64,000 bases of DNA from Gnetum montanum. Lineage: Eukaryota; Streptophyta; Gnetopsida; Gnetales; Gnetaceae. Positions 25,102 through 37,500 of the stretch are shown here, in pieces. How positions within the stretch are numbered: position 1 is the first letter of the stretch; every line of letters starts with the position of its first letter. The notes under the pieces were generated by a model that searched no databases, was not told the origin of the DNA, and saw only the letters and a program-made list of their open reading frames with translations. The position numbers were made by a program, and so were the translations under genes. Where the stretch lies: contig MNCI01015740.1 of assembly GCA_015680685.1 (NCBI GenBank), positions 71,806 through 135,805 of the forward strand, read 5' to 3'.

Positions 25102-25955
25102 TGATGAGTCATCATAAGATAAGTTGCGTCAATGCAACCCCATTGATGCATCCTTGTTAACACATGCACCAACGTAGATGCATTGACATTATTTCAAGTA
25201 AAGCCTATATAAATGTAATTGCTACCCATATTATGACATCTTAAGTTGGAAGCATATGGAAGCTATTGTAGTTTATTTTCCCTAGAGTTAGAATATTTTC
25301 CAAGTGCCCAAAATATGAATTAAAGACATTGTATAGTCCTTTATTCAAATACTATGTACCTAAATGCATTGGTGTAAATGATAATAAATGCGAGATTTCT
25401 AATATTCATTGCAATACTTGGATTAGTTTAATATTTTCTATTTGTACTTCATTTTTAATGCACTTTATGTTTATGGTTTTAATTAGTTAATATACTTATC
25501 ATAAATACATAAGTACGACTACTTTGAGCATAACATATTACACTCATTATTCCAGTAATGCTTATTTGGTACACTCAATAATGTCTACTTGGTAACTCAA
25601 TGTTGATATGAGTTTAGGATGTGTACAATAAGTGAGAACGACTACTTATGTTAGAATAATTAGTCAATATATTAGCTAAGTAGTTAAATAGTTAATTATT
25701 AAATCTTTATTTAGTCACCTAGCCTTAGAAGAAAAAATATATAAAAATACTTGTAAAAATATACATTATGTGCTTAACTCATATTTAGCTATACAAACTG
25801 ATAGCACAATTGTAAGTTAGAAATACAATAATCATACACCCTTTTACTTCATAGTTTAAGACTATAGGAAAACTTAGGAACTAAGTCAACATAATTTGAC
25901 CAATTCGCTAGTGCATGTTTATGATTTGTATGGTTGGGTGTAGGGGATACATGCT
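25102..25955 (+). repeat. Element B right LTR (interrupted at its end)
   Basis: Starts TGATGAGTC after the tract CAATCATGGGGGTA. U3 repeats ATTGATGCA and related words (25130-25190). TATA box at 25206-25213 (TATATAAA). It stops at ATGCT (25955), a few bases short of the CATTA end seen on the left LTR, where the LTR of element C begins. Confidence 0.85.
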
Positions 25956-26825
25956 TGATAAATCATGTTTTTCATAGGCTAATATATTAGGTATTCGATA
26001 TCTTAGCCCTGATATTAAAGCACAAGTTTCGACATCAGATATTTGATATCGTAGGATGTGTGCCTGCCTATAAATACAACACTCAAGCACACGATTCATC
26101 CAATTCTTTTGTCAATAGAGTAGCTAAACTCTTATAGTTTTATTTTCTAGTCTTAGAGAATAGTTAATGAGTGCCCGCAGTGTGGATTTGAGTTAGTTGT
26201 ATAGCATCTTGTTTGAGTGGAAGTGTACCTAGATAGATTCAATGAATGGCAATAAGATCAAGATTGATTCTTATTTATTGTAGTACTTTGACCTAGATTA
26301 GATATAATTTCCATGCAATTTAATTTTCATGTACTTAGTTAATATCTACATTTCATGCAAGTTAATGAATTGGCAGAATGAATGCAACCAATTTCGAGTG
26401 TAAACATGTATTTGCTTGGTAATCCCAATAGTGTTATCACTTGGTTTGCCCAATAGCATAGTGCTTTGTAATCTCAGTAGTGGATACGTGGATTCAAGAT
26501 GTGTACAACAAGCTAGGAATGGACACTCATCACCCATAGTCTAGTTTAGACTTTACTTTTCATTGTTAATTAAATTAAATAATTAATTTCTCTATTATCA
26601 TTAGGAGTAGCATAAGGCCAAGAAAACATCAACCATCATATGCCTCACCTTGGACTAAATCATACATGACATAGCTACCACTAGTCCAAGTGGAAAGATA
26701 ATGAATTGTAATCAATGCTTAATGATCTAGATGCACAACTAGTCCCATCCATGGAATTCAATTATATCGTGCATGAACGCTTGTGATTTGTATGGTTGGG
26801 TGTAGGGGGTACCCATCGCTCATCA
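25956..26825 (+). repeat. Element C 5' LTR
   Basis: 870 bp, TGATAAATCATG to CTCATCA. U3 has GATATC-type words (25995-26055) and a TATA box at 26069-26076. The U5 part repeats a TTGGTAAT-CCCAATAGTG-like unit about three times (26412-26485). Confidence 0.82.
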
Positions 26826-26826
26826 T

Positions 26827-26845
26827 TGGCATTGTTGCTAGGGAT
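26827..26845 (+). other. Primer-binding site of C, tRNA-Asp type
   Basis: TGGCATTGTTGCTAGGGAT one base after the LTR. Confidence 0.72.
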
Positions 26846-26954
26846 GGTGCTAGTTAACTAGATTAGTTATATCATATACAATTATTGTAAAAGTATTAAT
26901 GATTTATATTTTAGAAACTATTAATATTTTAAAGTCACACACATTAAAATCTTT

Positions 26955-28578
26955 TCATCTTCACATAGGACCAAGTATGATGAGAACACTCATAGGAGAG
27001 ATGCTAGGATCTATACTAAAGAGAAATGGAGTGAATAACCTCAAGTAGGGGTTTCATATGTTTATTTAGATCTTTAATATACTCAAAGACTACGTTCAAC
27101 TCATATAGAAAATTCTAAATGAGATGGAGTAAGTCCTAGATCAATGAGGGCCTCAAGGCCTAGGGCCTCCTCTAAGCCTAGAAAAGATAAATCTAGCGAC
27201 CATGGGAAGAACTATAGGAGTCATGGAAATTCTCCAAATTTACCATCTTCCTTTTCCTCTTCAATGTCTATTTTTGACGAGGATGAATGTAGGTATAGAG
27301 ATAGAGCTCTATTATGGGATCAAGATAAAGATAGAAATCAAACCCAAGTGAAAAATCAAAGATATCAAAATGAGCATAGAAAAGATTAGTGCAATCAAAT
27401 GAATAAGAATATAGATTCTCACCATGACGTGTCTGATACAAATGAATCCTTATTGGCTACTAGGGACCTAACATAGATTAGGGAGGTAGTTCAAATACCC
27501 TAAAGGCATCAAAGGGACAACCACATCAAATGGCTTAATATGGACAACATTCCTAAATTTAGGGGAGGCTACAATTCTGATCCACAACATCATTTACAAG
27601 CCTTCCACAATACCTGTGCATTGCAAAACATTGAAGGCAATTGGCAAAAGCTTAAGCCCTTTCCTAGGACACTAATAGATGAAGCTAAAAGTTGGTATAG
27701 ATTGTTGGAACTATATTCAATCCGTTGGTGGTCCATAATGCTAAAACTCTTCAATGAAAAATACCAAACCTATGTGAGACTGTTCAACTTGAGAAAATAG
27801 ATCCAAGGGTGAAAGTAAGAAAATCATGAGCCCTTGGATGTTGCCTTGGATAAATACTATTTGCTACTACATAGATGTCCAAGCCATGATTTCTCTCATA
27901 AAGAGAAACTTTTCCACATCATAGATGGAATTCATAATCAAATGAGGAAGACCCTTGGGATTTATGCTCAAGGTCAATTATACGAATTAAAAGCCAATCA
28001 AATACAAAGGCTAATCAAGTGGGTAGAAAAAGAAGAAAGAGAGCTATGTAAATGAGAGAATGTGGAGGAATATAACTAGGATCCAAATTTTTAAAAGAAA
28101 AGGATCCATATTTATGATGAGGAAAAATAGGTAGCTCTTAATTAGGTGATTTCATAGCAAACTTTGCCAATACAAAAGTCTATCGATGAGCTTGAAGATA
28201 AGATAAATAAGATGTGGGAGATGATGAACAATAAAGTTACAACTTATATGAAATCCATAGAGGAGAGAATAACACAAAAAGAATCAAGTGATCAAAACAA
28301 GAAGAGGAAAAAGAACCAAGAAATAGCTAGGAACACATATCGAGAAAAAGAGAAGATGGTTGTAGAAGAAGAGGCTATAGACTCAATCACAAAAGACGAT
28401 AACAAATGTGACATCTATCTATATGACCATCCAAAGAGCTATTTCCTAGTCATGTTATGTCTACATGAGTATTAGGCTTTTGCTTTGAATCCCAAGTTTG
28501 TACAAAAGTAAATGCATAGGAAATTACCTTTTTCACAAGGTAATTATGGACAATCCTATAACCAACTATACTATCCTA
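26955..28578 (+). pseudogene. gag of element C
   Basis: The N-terminal part matches A gag (PQVGVSYVY compared with QPYVGVPYVY in A) with a stop near 27030. A Ser/Arg/Asp-rich region follows (27144-27389). The core is at 27540-28055 (MDNIPKFRGGYNSDPQ, ALDKYYLLLHRCPSHDF, KLFHIIDGI). A charged helix spans 28164-28380. The Cys/His motif reads CDIYLYDHPKSYF at about 28409-28447, with both later Cys lost. It is cut by D at 28580. The start is unclear. Confidence 0.75.
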
Positions 28579-28580
28579 GT

Positions 28581-29532
28581 TAATGAGCAGTCAAGGTACC
28601 CCTATGCCCAACCATACGAATCACAAAGCATTCAAGCGTGATCTCGTTGAATTTCATGGACTCTATAATTTCCAATACACTAGTCTTCTAGGAAGTGAAC
28701 CTTTTCCTAAAGGTTGTTCATTGTCTTCCTAATTACACTTGTGATGCACATGATATGGTTAAGTGTACTTGAGAAATATGATTTTTATTATTTTTTGCTT
28801 TAGGTTCTTTGGTGCGTAAAGTATAGAGATGAAATAATTTAACAACTAATTTAGTTTAATAACTATTCTCTAACTAGTCCTAACATAAGCATCTAGTCCT
28901 AATTTTTGTACACATCCTGAACCCATGTATCCACTACTAAGTTACTAAGCACTACGCTACTAGGCACACTAAGAAATAACACTACTAGGATTGCCAAGAA
29001 AATAGGTGTTTATGCTTGTAGCAATCGTACTTATGTATTTAACCTATTTAGCTTATCTTACTTAATCACTTAATTAGCTTAATTATTGAGAAACATTCAA
29101 CAAATAATTGAAAACATTAAATGCAAGAATAAAACATTTAAACTATCAGAATGCTACAAGGTTTATCAAGAAGCTTGTCTTTACTATCGTATACACTGGT
29201 GTGGTTAAGGTATAACCATGCTCGAATAGAGATTTGTACACTTAATAACTCCTATTGCGAACACTTAGGAAAATATTCTAACTTTCAAATGAATAAACTA
29301 CAAGAGCTTTACTACTACTATAACTTCTATCTGTCACAAACATGGCTAGGAGCTCATATTTATAGTTTTTACTACAATACTATGTCGATGGGGCCCCATA
29401 GACGTAGCAAACATTACATTAAAGTGACCCATCAATGGGGCAACATCACGTAAATGGGGCCCCATTGACAAGTGCTCATCAACAAGGCCACATCAACAGG
29501 GGCTCATCAATGTGACACTATGACGCTTTTTA
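28581..29532 (-). repeat. Element D 3' LTR
   Basis: 952 bp. On + it starts TAATGAGCAG (decayed TGATGAG) and ends before TACCCCCAC, the reversed polypurine tract (29533-29545). A TATA box is on the minus strand at about 29356-29365. Upstream of it (29386-29512) are repeated ATGGGGCCCCAT and CATCAATG words. Confidence 0.82.
29386..29512 (-). promoter_or_regulatory. ATGGGGCCCCAT iterons in the D LTR
   Basis: Palindromic ATGGGGCCCCAT occurs at 29388-29399 and 29454-29465, with partial copies at 29431-29441 and CATCAACAGGGGCTCATCAATG-like halves at 29491-29512. They lie upstream of the TATA box in the sense direction. The same words recur at 42699-42773. Confidence 0.55.
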
Positions 29533-29749
29533 TACCCCCACAATTGAATGAAAAATTTTCCTCAAGTTCTTTTACAAAATTGGAAAGGTATGGGATTATT
29601 AACTGACTCTCGACAAAACAAATTTACTTGAAAAAATTAATTGCCTTAGTGTATAAATCAAAAAATTATAAAAAATGGTGGTGTTCATGACATAAAATGA
29701 AACACCATGATGTTACTACACAAAAATTTGACAACACATCCTTTGATGA

Positions 29750-31932
29750 CATGAAGGTAGTGGAGAAGATTAGATAGTCCTAGGTAGTGGAGGCCCCTGA
29801 GGTTCTGAAGGACCTTTGTTGGCTTTAAGCATGTGCGATAGCTAAGGTAGCTATGGTTGTACTGTTATGGCTACAACCTCTAGTGGAAGGGGAAAGGCAT
29901 CTAGTAATACCTTCATCTTCTCCTCCTTACTCTAGGGATCATTCAGAGTTCATGTGGTATTACTAATGTGGGCTGCAATGTGAATATCCCACAAACAGGG
30001 CTTTATTGGGAACATCTCCTTCACATTGATAAACCAAGCAGCAAACTATTTGCATTCAATATCAAACATTGTAACTACATTTTATAGCTCCTAGTAGTTG
30101 TTCATCTTCTTAGCTAGGTTCTTGGTAGTTGAACATTGCTTAGTAAATTATGCCTTGAGAAATTCAAGTTTAGCATTTGCCATTGCAAGATTTTTCTTGG
30201 TGTCTTTATGATGCTTGAACTCATCCTCATACAACAAGTATGAGCTAGCCAACTATTTCTTAATCTCTAACCACAACTGTCTGGCAATCAACATGGCTAG
30301 ATTTACATAACAGAGATTGGCAAGCTCCATATATTTTGTCATCTCCCCAATCTACAACTATTTTTTGTATATTTTCACCTTGTTGTAGGCATCTATCTCA
30401 TTAATAATGGGTTGCAAAAATTCTTTCCCTTGTTAAAGTTATTAGAGGGCTTCATTCACTTTTACCTTCACCAATCAAATGTGTTTTTTGTTTTCTTCCT
30501 TTTATAGATTGACCCATTCTCTGTAATGATCCTTGACTCTCTCAATTTTGAAAGCCTCTAATTTCCAAGAAACTACCTCAATTACAATTTTCTAACGAAG
30601 GGTGCAGACCTTCTTCATGGAGAGGTTTGTATTTTCTACTACCAATCTCATCAATTCTATATTTTTTCTAACTAGTTACTCCTACTATTGATGGATGAAA
30701 TTAATTAATTTTTGCTTATGTGCATCAACATTTTGCAGGCGATGGTTCTCTATGATCAATTGCATGTTCTTATAGCAGGTTTGATCCAAGGCCTTTTGAA
30801 TTTTGTGTTGTGTAGCCTTTGCCAAGGATTGGTAGAACACTACTATCTCCATTTCACCCTCAACCCATTTTAGTCTAATGTGAAGCTATTCCATAACTTC
30901 ATCTTTTGTTAGTGTTAGGTGGAGGAATATGGGGTCAACAATTTGGGCTCTTAATTTGGAAACTTTCACAATCAAGAATTCATTTAACTCCTTCTCTATT
31001 TCAAGTTGCCTCTCCAATATGGTGTTCTTGCCCCTGACCTCAAGCAGCTCTAACTAGGTTGTAATAATACTATCTAGAAGCTCAAATACATTCAGAAGTA
31101 GTTGTCTGGTTTCCACCAATTGATCCAGTAGTTCTTCATGATGTGCTATGTTTATTCTACCACTTATGATTCCTACAAACATATGGACATCCCTGAGTGT
31201 AGTGACACCTAGTATAAATGCTACAGGTGCATTGAGCATTTTAGCAATATGATCAACAACCACTCTTACTACAATCTCCTAGCCTTTGTGCTACATCACC
31301 AATACAATTACTCCTTCATCCTTCTGCAAGTGCACTAAGATGGTCGCAGCATTCCCAAAGATTTTTAAGAGTGGCTGTTATTCTGTGAGAGATACTGTGA
31401 CTTCTTTGGCACTTAGATTTGACCTTGCAGGTAGCTGCATTCTTTGGGCTGAGAAGATGGATCCACCTCCATCCATCAAAATATTATTCTGGGACATCTC
31501 ATTCAAGTAAATTATTGCTGATTTGTACATGGATGGGTCCCTACCACTCGTGCCTACTCATTGCTCTTATCCACTCAAGAGGCATTCTCTATATTTGCGA
31601 AATTATTGGGCAATTGTAGCAATGTTTGGTATGGTTTTTTAAGTGGTAGGTGGAGGTGGTAGTCTCTACTCTTCTTCATGAATAGTCATTATAGGCATCT
31701 TACCTTTCATCATTTTTACCTAGTTGGCATCCAGAACTTGCCTGCCAATGTCATTGATGTAGCAGGCTATTCCTCCCCTTCGATAGAGTTTCCCATTCAG
31801 AGTAATGTATGCACAGGTAGAGAAGGTGATGATTTTTCTTGGACTCATCATAAGATTGAGGTGAATGGTCACAATCTTATAATGTATTCTCTCTACTAGT
31901 GTGAGCATGTCAAACTCCTTGCAGTTGACACC
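29750..31932 (-). pseudogene. ORF3 of element D, C-terminal part
   Basis: Continuation of the ORF that starts at 42226, interrupted by element E at 31932/41629. It is coiled-coil-like with Leu, Lys and Glu enriched in the sense frames, plus many stops. Near 31720-31920 it matches B ORF3 (CKEFDMLTLVERIHYK compared with CKEYNALTKVKLAYFK). A 69-codon open piece at 31054-31263 starts MVVDHIAKMLNAPVAF, similar to a B segment near 23365. Confidence 0.65.
31928..31932. repeat. Target-site duplication, left copy (ACACC)
   Basis: ACACC immediately before TGATGAGTGG of element E; identical to 41624-41628. Confidence 0.85.
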
Positions 31933-32777
31933 TGATGAGTGGCGAGGTACCCCTACACTCAACTATATGAATATGAGCATTTTATGCATGATCCGGTTGA
32001 ACTCCAAGGACCAAGTGCGCCTTAATGGAACACTCAAGGTTAATAAATTGTTGTCTTCCCAAACTTACTTGTATTGTCACAGTTGTATGGTTAAGTAAGC
32101 TTGAGGTATATGATTTTTATAGCTTTTGTATTTTTTGTCTTCTGCTAATAAAGGAGAGGGAGAGAGAACTAAGTGGCTAGCTTACATTAACTATTCATTA
32201 ACTAAGTTTTAAATGTTCCTAACACCAACATCTATTCCCACTTTCTATACACATCTTGAACCAGTGCAACACTACTGGGATGATGGAACGTTAATCGTTA
32301 CTGGGTCACCAAGTGCTACATGCATGCTCGAAGCGGTTGTATGGAGTGTATTTAACTAAGGGGGCTGAAGGTTTAGAGAGATATTAATTAACTAGGAAAG
32401 TGTTAAATAATCATTAATTACTAATTAGCTTAATATGTATGCTTTAAGGTTTATTATAAAGTTCTTCTTTATTGTCGTACACAAAATTGTGCTTAGGTAC
32501 ANGTAAGGTTTATTATAAAGTTATTCTTTATTGTCGTACACAAAATTGTGCTTAGGTACAAATTGCTCAAATAAAGATCCATTCACTCTATGACTTCTAC
32601 TACGAGCACACAGAAATAATTCTAACTTTGGAATGAAAAAATTACAAGAGTTTGGCTAAGGGTCTAAATCTAACTCCCCTTGAACCAAGGGTGCCACCTC
32701 TTATTTATAGAAGATGAGGTAGGACGTGATATTGCATGGTGGCTGTGATATCGTGTATGCAATATTGAGGTTCATCG
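31933..32777 (-). repeat. Element E 3' LTR
   Basis: On + it runs TGATGAGTGG to TTCATCG. TATA box on - at 32701-32709. It contains a 57-bp near-perfect tandem copy around a single N (32445-32560), probably an assembly join. Confidence 0.9.
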
Positions 32778-32779
32778 TA

Positions 32780-32790
32780 CCCCCATGACT
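32780..32790 (-). other. Polypurine tract of element E
   Basis: AGTCATGGGGG on the minus strand, followed by TA and the LTR. Confidence 0.75.
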
Positions 32791-32791
32791 G

Positions 32792-34544
32792 AATGAAAAC
32801 TTGTCCTTGAGTTTCTTATAAAATATTGGGAAGGTATGGAATTATTGGCTTGAATGACAACTAATGGTGAATGGGATGACATGTGAATGGATCAACATTA
32901 CAATACATGACAACATTAGTATTCATGACTACAAGAGTGAACACTATACACAATTGATATCCAGCCTTATTTGGCAGTTGAGAGAGAAGAGAGAGAGAGA
33001 GAGAAGAAGAAGAAGAAGAAGAAGACGAGTTGCTACTGATGCCAAGATTGCACCTTCCGTTGTCCATCCATAGTCATGCCATCAATCTTGTTCCTTGCAT
33101 AACCATTTCAGCACCAGTCCATCTTGAGTATTTCCTCCAGGTCCAGTCCATTACTGTATGATTTCCATCTACACACACAACATAGTCACATATGAGCAAG
33201 GATAAGTAAATTACAATACAGTTGATACCTTTCCTCGGTGTAAGGTCCATTGGCTGAGTTGTGATATGTCCAATACGGATTCTAGAGATATAACATTGGT
33301 GACTATCCAAGGTGTGGGGGTTAGGAAAAATTCAAAAAATTGGACTAGGGCCCCCATGACTAAGAGTAATCCTCCGGTAGTGATAAAATGGAAAAAGATA
33401 AGGAATAAGAAGGATGGAGAAAAAGAAACAACAACAATGTCGATAAAATGGATGTTAGAGATGGGAATGAAATAAAAAAAATGTTGATTGAGGAAATGTT
33501 TAAGGGAAAGAAGTTAACTAATGCACCAAATAGGAATACCAGTGGGTCCTCCCCAAAGCGGGCTCATGCCCTTTATGCCTTGATAAAACCACATTTAAAG
33601 AGTCCGCTAGAAATGTTGTTTGGAAGAAAAAGTTAAAGTCTTAACCACAAGAATTCACCAAAGAGAAAACAATGCATCAACCAAAATATAGACTACTTAT
33701 ACAACCAGCAATGAAGTGGGAAATGGAGAAAGAATTATGGGGAGAAGAAAATAGAATGGAATCCCAAGAACAAGGCGGTGTACAGCCCCTAGTGTATTTA
33801 TGGTTAATGTAACTAAGTAGATCTCATTCGAAATCTAGCCTCAAACAATCCACATCCAGTGAATTCGCATTAATACACTTGGCCAATCCATCCACTTGAA
33901 GTAACAAGAATGCTTCCACCAAAGAGTCACCACCATTCCGAGGAAAATGAGAAAGGGAGAAGTAGGAAGCGAGAAAGGCCTTAGTTAGAGGGCACATGTT
34001 TGTTTTGTTCTATAACCAATGCTTATAGCCTAGATGATTATTTTGTTTAAGGGATGTGCTTTGAATTCTCATTGTTTTTTTTCTTTTGCTTTTGCATGAG
34101 AACCACACCATGCAAAGACTTATTTTTATTAGCTCAACTTCCTGATAATGGAGCAATGTCAAAGTGGTAAGGAAAACTTAAGAAGAAAACATCTAAGCAC
34201 CCAAGAGAATAGCTAGCACAAATGCATCAAATCCCTTTGAAGTCACACCCTTTTCAGTCCTTGAGTCCTTCCTTAGTTTAAGAAATGCCCAGTCACCAAT
34301 TCACTAATAGTTTTATTATTAAAGAAGGGAACTGTATAGTTCCNACAAAAAAAAATAGTCACACAAAGAAATGAGAAAGTATAAATGATGTTGCAAAACA
34401 AAAACAAGAAAAATTAAAGAAATTTGTAAAAAAAATGTGTAAAACAAAAACTTAAAGAAAATTGAGGGCCTCAAATGGTTAGCAAAGATGGTCATCTCCC
34501 CCATGACTGAGTTGGAAGGAGGAGATCCAAAATAGTGAGTAGGG
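32792..34544 (-). other. Element E 3' spacer
   Basis: Collinear with the family A spacer. It contains an in-frame (AGA)n/(GA)n microsatellite at 32980-33028 coding for poly-Ser on the minus strand, the intron-like segment 33169-33228, a PPT-like 11-mer at 33351-33361 and another just after integrase at 34498-34508. The open frames at 32861-33067 and 33074-33310 (-) cover the same small unit as in A; they are short and uncertain as genes. One N lies at 34344. Confidence 0.6.
33169..33228 (-). other. Putative 60-nt intron, element E copy
   Basis: On the minus strand GTATCAACTG...TGTGTGTGTAG, at the position equivalent to 6794-6854 and 12051-12111. Here the unspliced frame also stays open across it. 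Confidence 0.35.
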
Positions 34545-37500
34545 TCATCCCTTCTCAAAGGTATTATATGCACTTACCATTCTAAAGTCATGGAAGGGTT
34601 TGGTTTGTTGCACATTTACTAACAATCTCTTATCAGGGCTCTCAAGTTTGTATATGGTCATGGCCCTTGAAGGAAAGGTTGCATGAATAATGTAAGATCC
34701 TTCCCACAGTGTTTGAAATTTTATGCGTTGTGGCACATGTGTGCGGTTCCAGTAGAGAACCTTATCTCCTTGTTGATATTTAACCTTTCAAATCTTCAAG
34801 TCATGATGTTGCTTGTTATATGCCTTGTGAAACTCATTTGATGATAGGGCAACTAATTGATTTTCTTCTAACATGTTTAAAGTTGCCAACCTTTGTTTTT
34901 GTGCTAGATCAAGATTGAGGTGGAGGTCATAAGCCGTTGATAGTGTACGAAGCTAGGTTTGAATTGGAAGTGTTGGAAGCTTTCTGTACACTAACTCATA
35001 GGGAGAGTAAACTATAGGAAGTTTCTAGGTGGAGCGGTATGCCCAAAGAGCATCATTCAGTTTAGTGCTCCAATCTTGCCTATATTTTCTAATTATCCTA
35101 TTCAATATTTTAGTGATCTACCTATTGGTGACCTCAACTTGTCCATTAGCTTGGGGGTGATAAGGTGTAGTCAATTTATGTTCAACCCCTAAGCATTGCA
35201 TTAACTTCCAAAAAGTTGCACCTGTGAAGTGTGTTTCATTATCTGAAATAAGTGCATGTGGCACACCAAACTATTTACTATTTGTTGTTGCACAAATCAT
35301 GTAGCTGTAGATGATGTGCAGTCTTTAATAGCAGTTGCTTCAGCTCATTTTGTTAAATAGTTTACGACAACTACAATGTAAGCTTTTTCATTAAACATTG
35401 GTGTAATGGGCCCCATAAAGTCTATTCCCCAAATGTCAAAGGGTTCTAACGGTTGAATCCATTGTTTTGGACCCTCCATTTTAGCAGTCATTCCCTCATC
35501 ATGTTGATAATGCTCACAATATTAGACAAATTGATGGGCATCCCGAAATAATGTTGGCCAGTAATATCCTACAAGCAAGATCTTAATAGCTGTTCATCTC
35601 CTCACGTAGTGATCCCCACAAAGACCCTCATGAGCATCTTGGAGAACTTTAAGTTGGTCTACCTCGGGCATGCACCATTGAACCAAGCCATCAGGACACA
35701 ATTTGTAAAGTTATCCATTAATCTCCATGAAGTACTTGGCTCTGTAAAGAAACTATTGTTTCTTCCTAAAGTCCAACTCCTGTGATGTTTTTTGAGTAAG
35801 GAGATAGGTGAGAATGCTACTATAATAGTTCATTTCCGTGGGTAGTTGGTTATTCACTACACTAGAAAAGAGGGCTTCATTAGGAAAATGATCAAACATT
35901 ACATATTCATCTTCTTTACTATCCCAGTGAAACCAAGATAAATGATCTGCAACTACGTTCTCAGTGTCTTTATAATCGATCATCGTTAGATCAAACTCCT
36001 GTAGAATTACCAGCCATCGTATAATATGAGAGCTAACCGTTAGCTTATTCATGAGGAACCAAATTGCACTATGATCCGTGTGGATGAACACTTTGTAACC
36101 TAACACGTAGTGCCTAAACTTATCCAGTGAAAACACTACAGCCATTAATTCTTTTTCTGTAGTTGTGTAGTTAAGTTGTGCACCAGCGATACTTCTACTT
36201 GCACAGTGGATGTAGTAAGGGAATTTTTGATCATCTAACTATGTAAATACAACTCCTAAGGCATACTTGGACACATCAATCATGATGTGGAATTGTCTAG
36301 ACTAGTCAAGAGCTTGTAGAATGGGAGTTTCTACTAGCTTTTGTTTCAGGATTTAGAATGCTCGTTCACATTCCCTGGTCCACTCAAAAGGTACATCCTT
36401 CTTTGTTAGCTCTACCAATGGTTTGGCAATCTTGGAGAAGTTCTTACTGAATCTCCTATAGTAGCTAGTGTGTCCAAAAAATGACTGAATGTCTTTGATA
36501 CTTTTTGGTTGACGGGTGATTCCTTGGATAACCCTAATTTTATCTGGGTCTACCTCTATTCTTGCATGTGAAACCTTATGCCCAAGTACTATGCCTTCTT
36601 AGAAAATTAAATGGCTTTAATGCTAGTTGAGCCTTAGATTGATTTCTACACATCGTTTTAGCACTTGCTCTGGTTGGTCCAAGGATTGATCAAAACTTGT
36701 TCCATAGGTGGAGAAGTCATCCATAAAGACTTCCACCCCATTCCCTATCTTCTATTGAAATATGCTTAGAACTATGCACTGAAATGTGGTAGGAGCATTA
36801 CACAACCAAACATCATTTTTTTATACGTAAATGATCCCTAAGGACTGGTGAATGTTGTCTTGGCTTAGTCTTCTAGGGCTATCTGTATTTGGTTGTATCC
36901 ACTATAGCCATCCAGAAAACTATAATAGAGATACCTTGCTATGGTGTCTAAGACTTGGTTAATGAATGGCAATAGAAAGTGATCCTTAAATGTTTTCATG
37001 TTCAGCAACCTAAAATCTATGCACATCCTCCATTTGCCTCCCTTTTTAGGCACAATTACCAAAGGGCTAACCCATTTGCTATCAGCAATGGGATATATGA
37101 ACCCAGCCTTAAGAAGCTATTCTATTTTGTCTTTTACTACTTGCTTCAATTTTGGGTTCAATCACCTCTGTTGTTTTTTTCAAGGTTTTATGGAGGGGTT
37201 ACTTAAATCCTATGCTGGCATATCCTAGGATCTATTCCAATTAATTCGGGATATGACTAGGCAAAGGCTTTTGAGCACTTGTTTATTACCTTCAGCAGTC
37301 TTCCTTTTTGTTTGTAAGAAAGTATTACATTGATGATTATCGATTTTCCATATTCAAGAATCATATATTCTAGATTGGTGGGAAATGGTTTCAATTCTAG
37401 GGGCTGTTGTTTGAATTTTTCAGGAATTTTCAACTTCCCCCAGTTGATGTTTTCAAGGTTAAGGCTTGGAAGTTGGCAGTGGACTTGCTCTAGTGCATCC

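Larger units (their letters stand above)
13320..25955 (+). mobile_element. Element B: gypsy retrotransposon with gag, pol and ORF3
   Basis: Left LTR remnant (13320-13712), PBS, gag, pol (PR-RT-RH-IN), a spacer with its own TATA box, ORF3, polypurine tract (25089-25101) and right LTR (25102-25955). The left LTR is cut by the A array and the right LTR by element C. All coding regions are dead, with many TAG codons where CAG, CGG or TGG is expected. The domain order, tRNA-Asp type PBS and lack of a chromodomain suggest the Athila/Tat branch. Confidence 0.85.
25956..28580 (+). mobile_element. Element C (5' LTR and gag only; truncated)
   Basis: LTR 25956-26825, PBS, then gag to 28580, where the minus-strand LTR of D begins abruptly. 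The remainder of C is not found right of 58161, so it was lost. It sits inside B's right LTR. Confidence 0.8.

Noticed and set aside
33001-33028. Poly-Ser run as a functional domain
   Set aside because: Simple AGA/GA microsatellite present only in E, not in the A copies.
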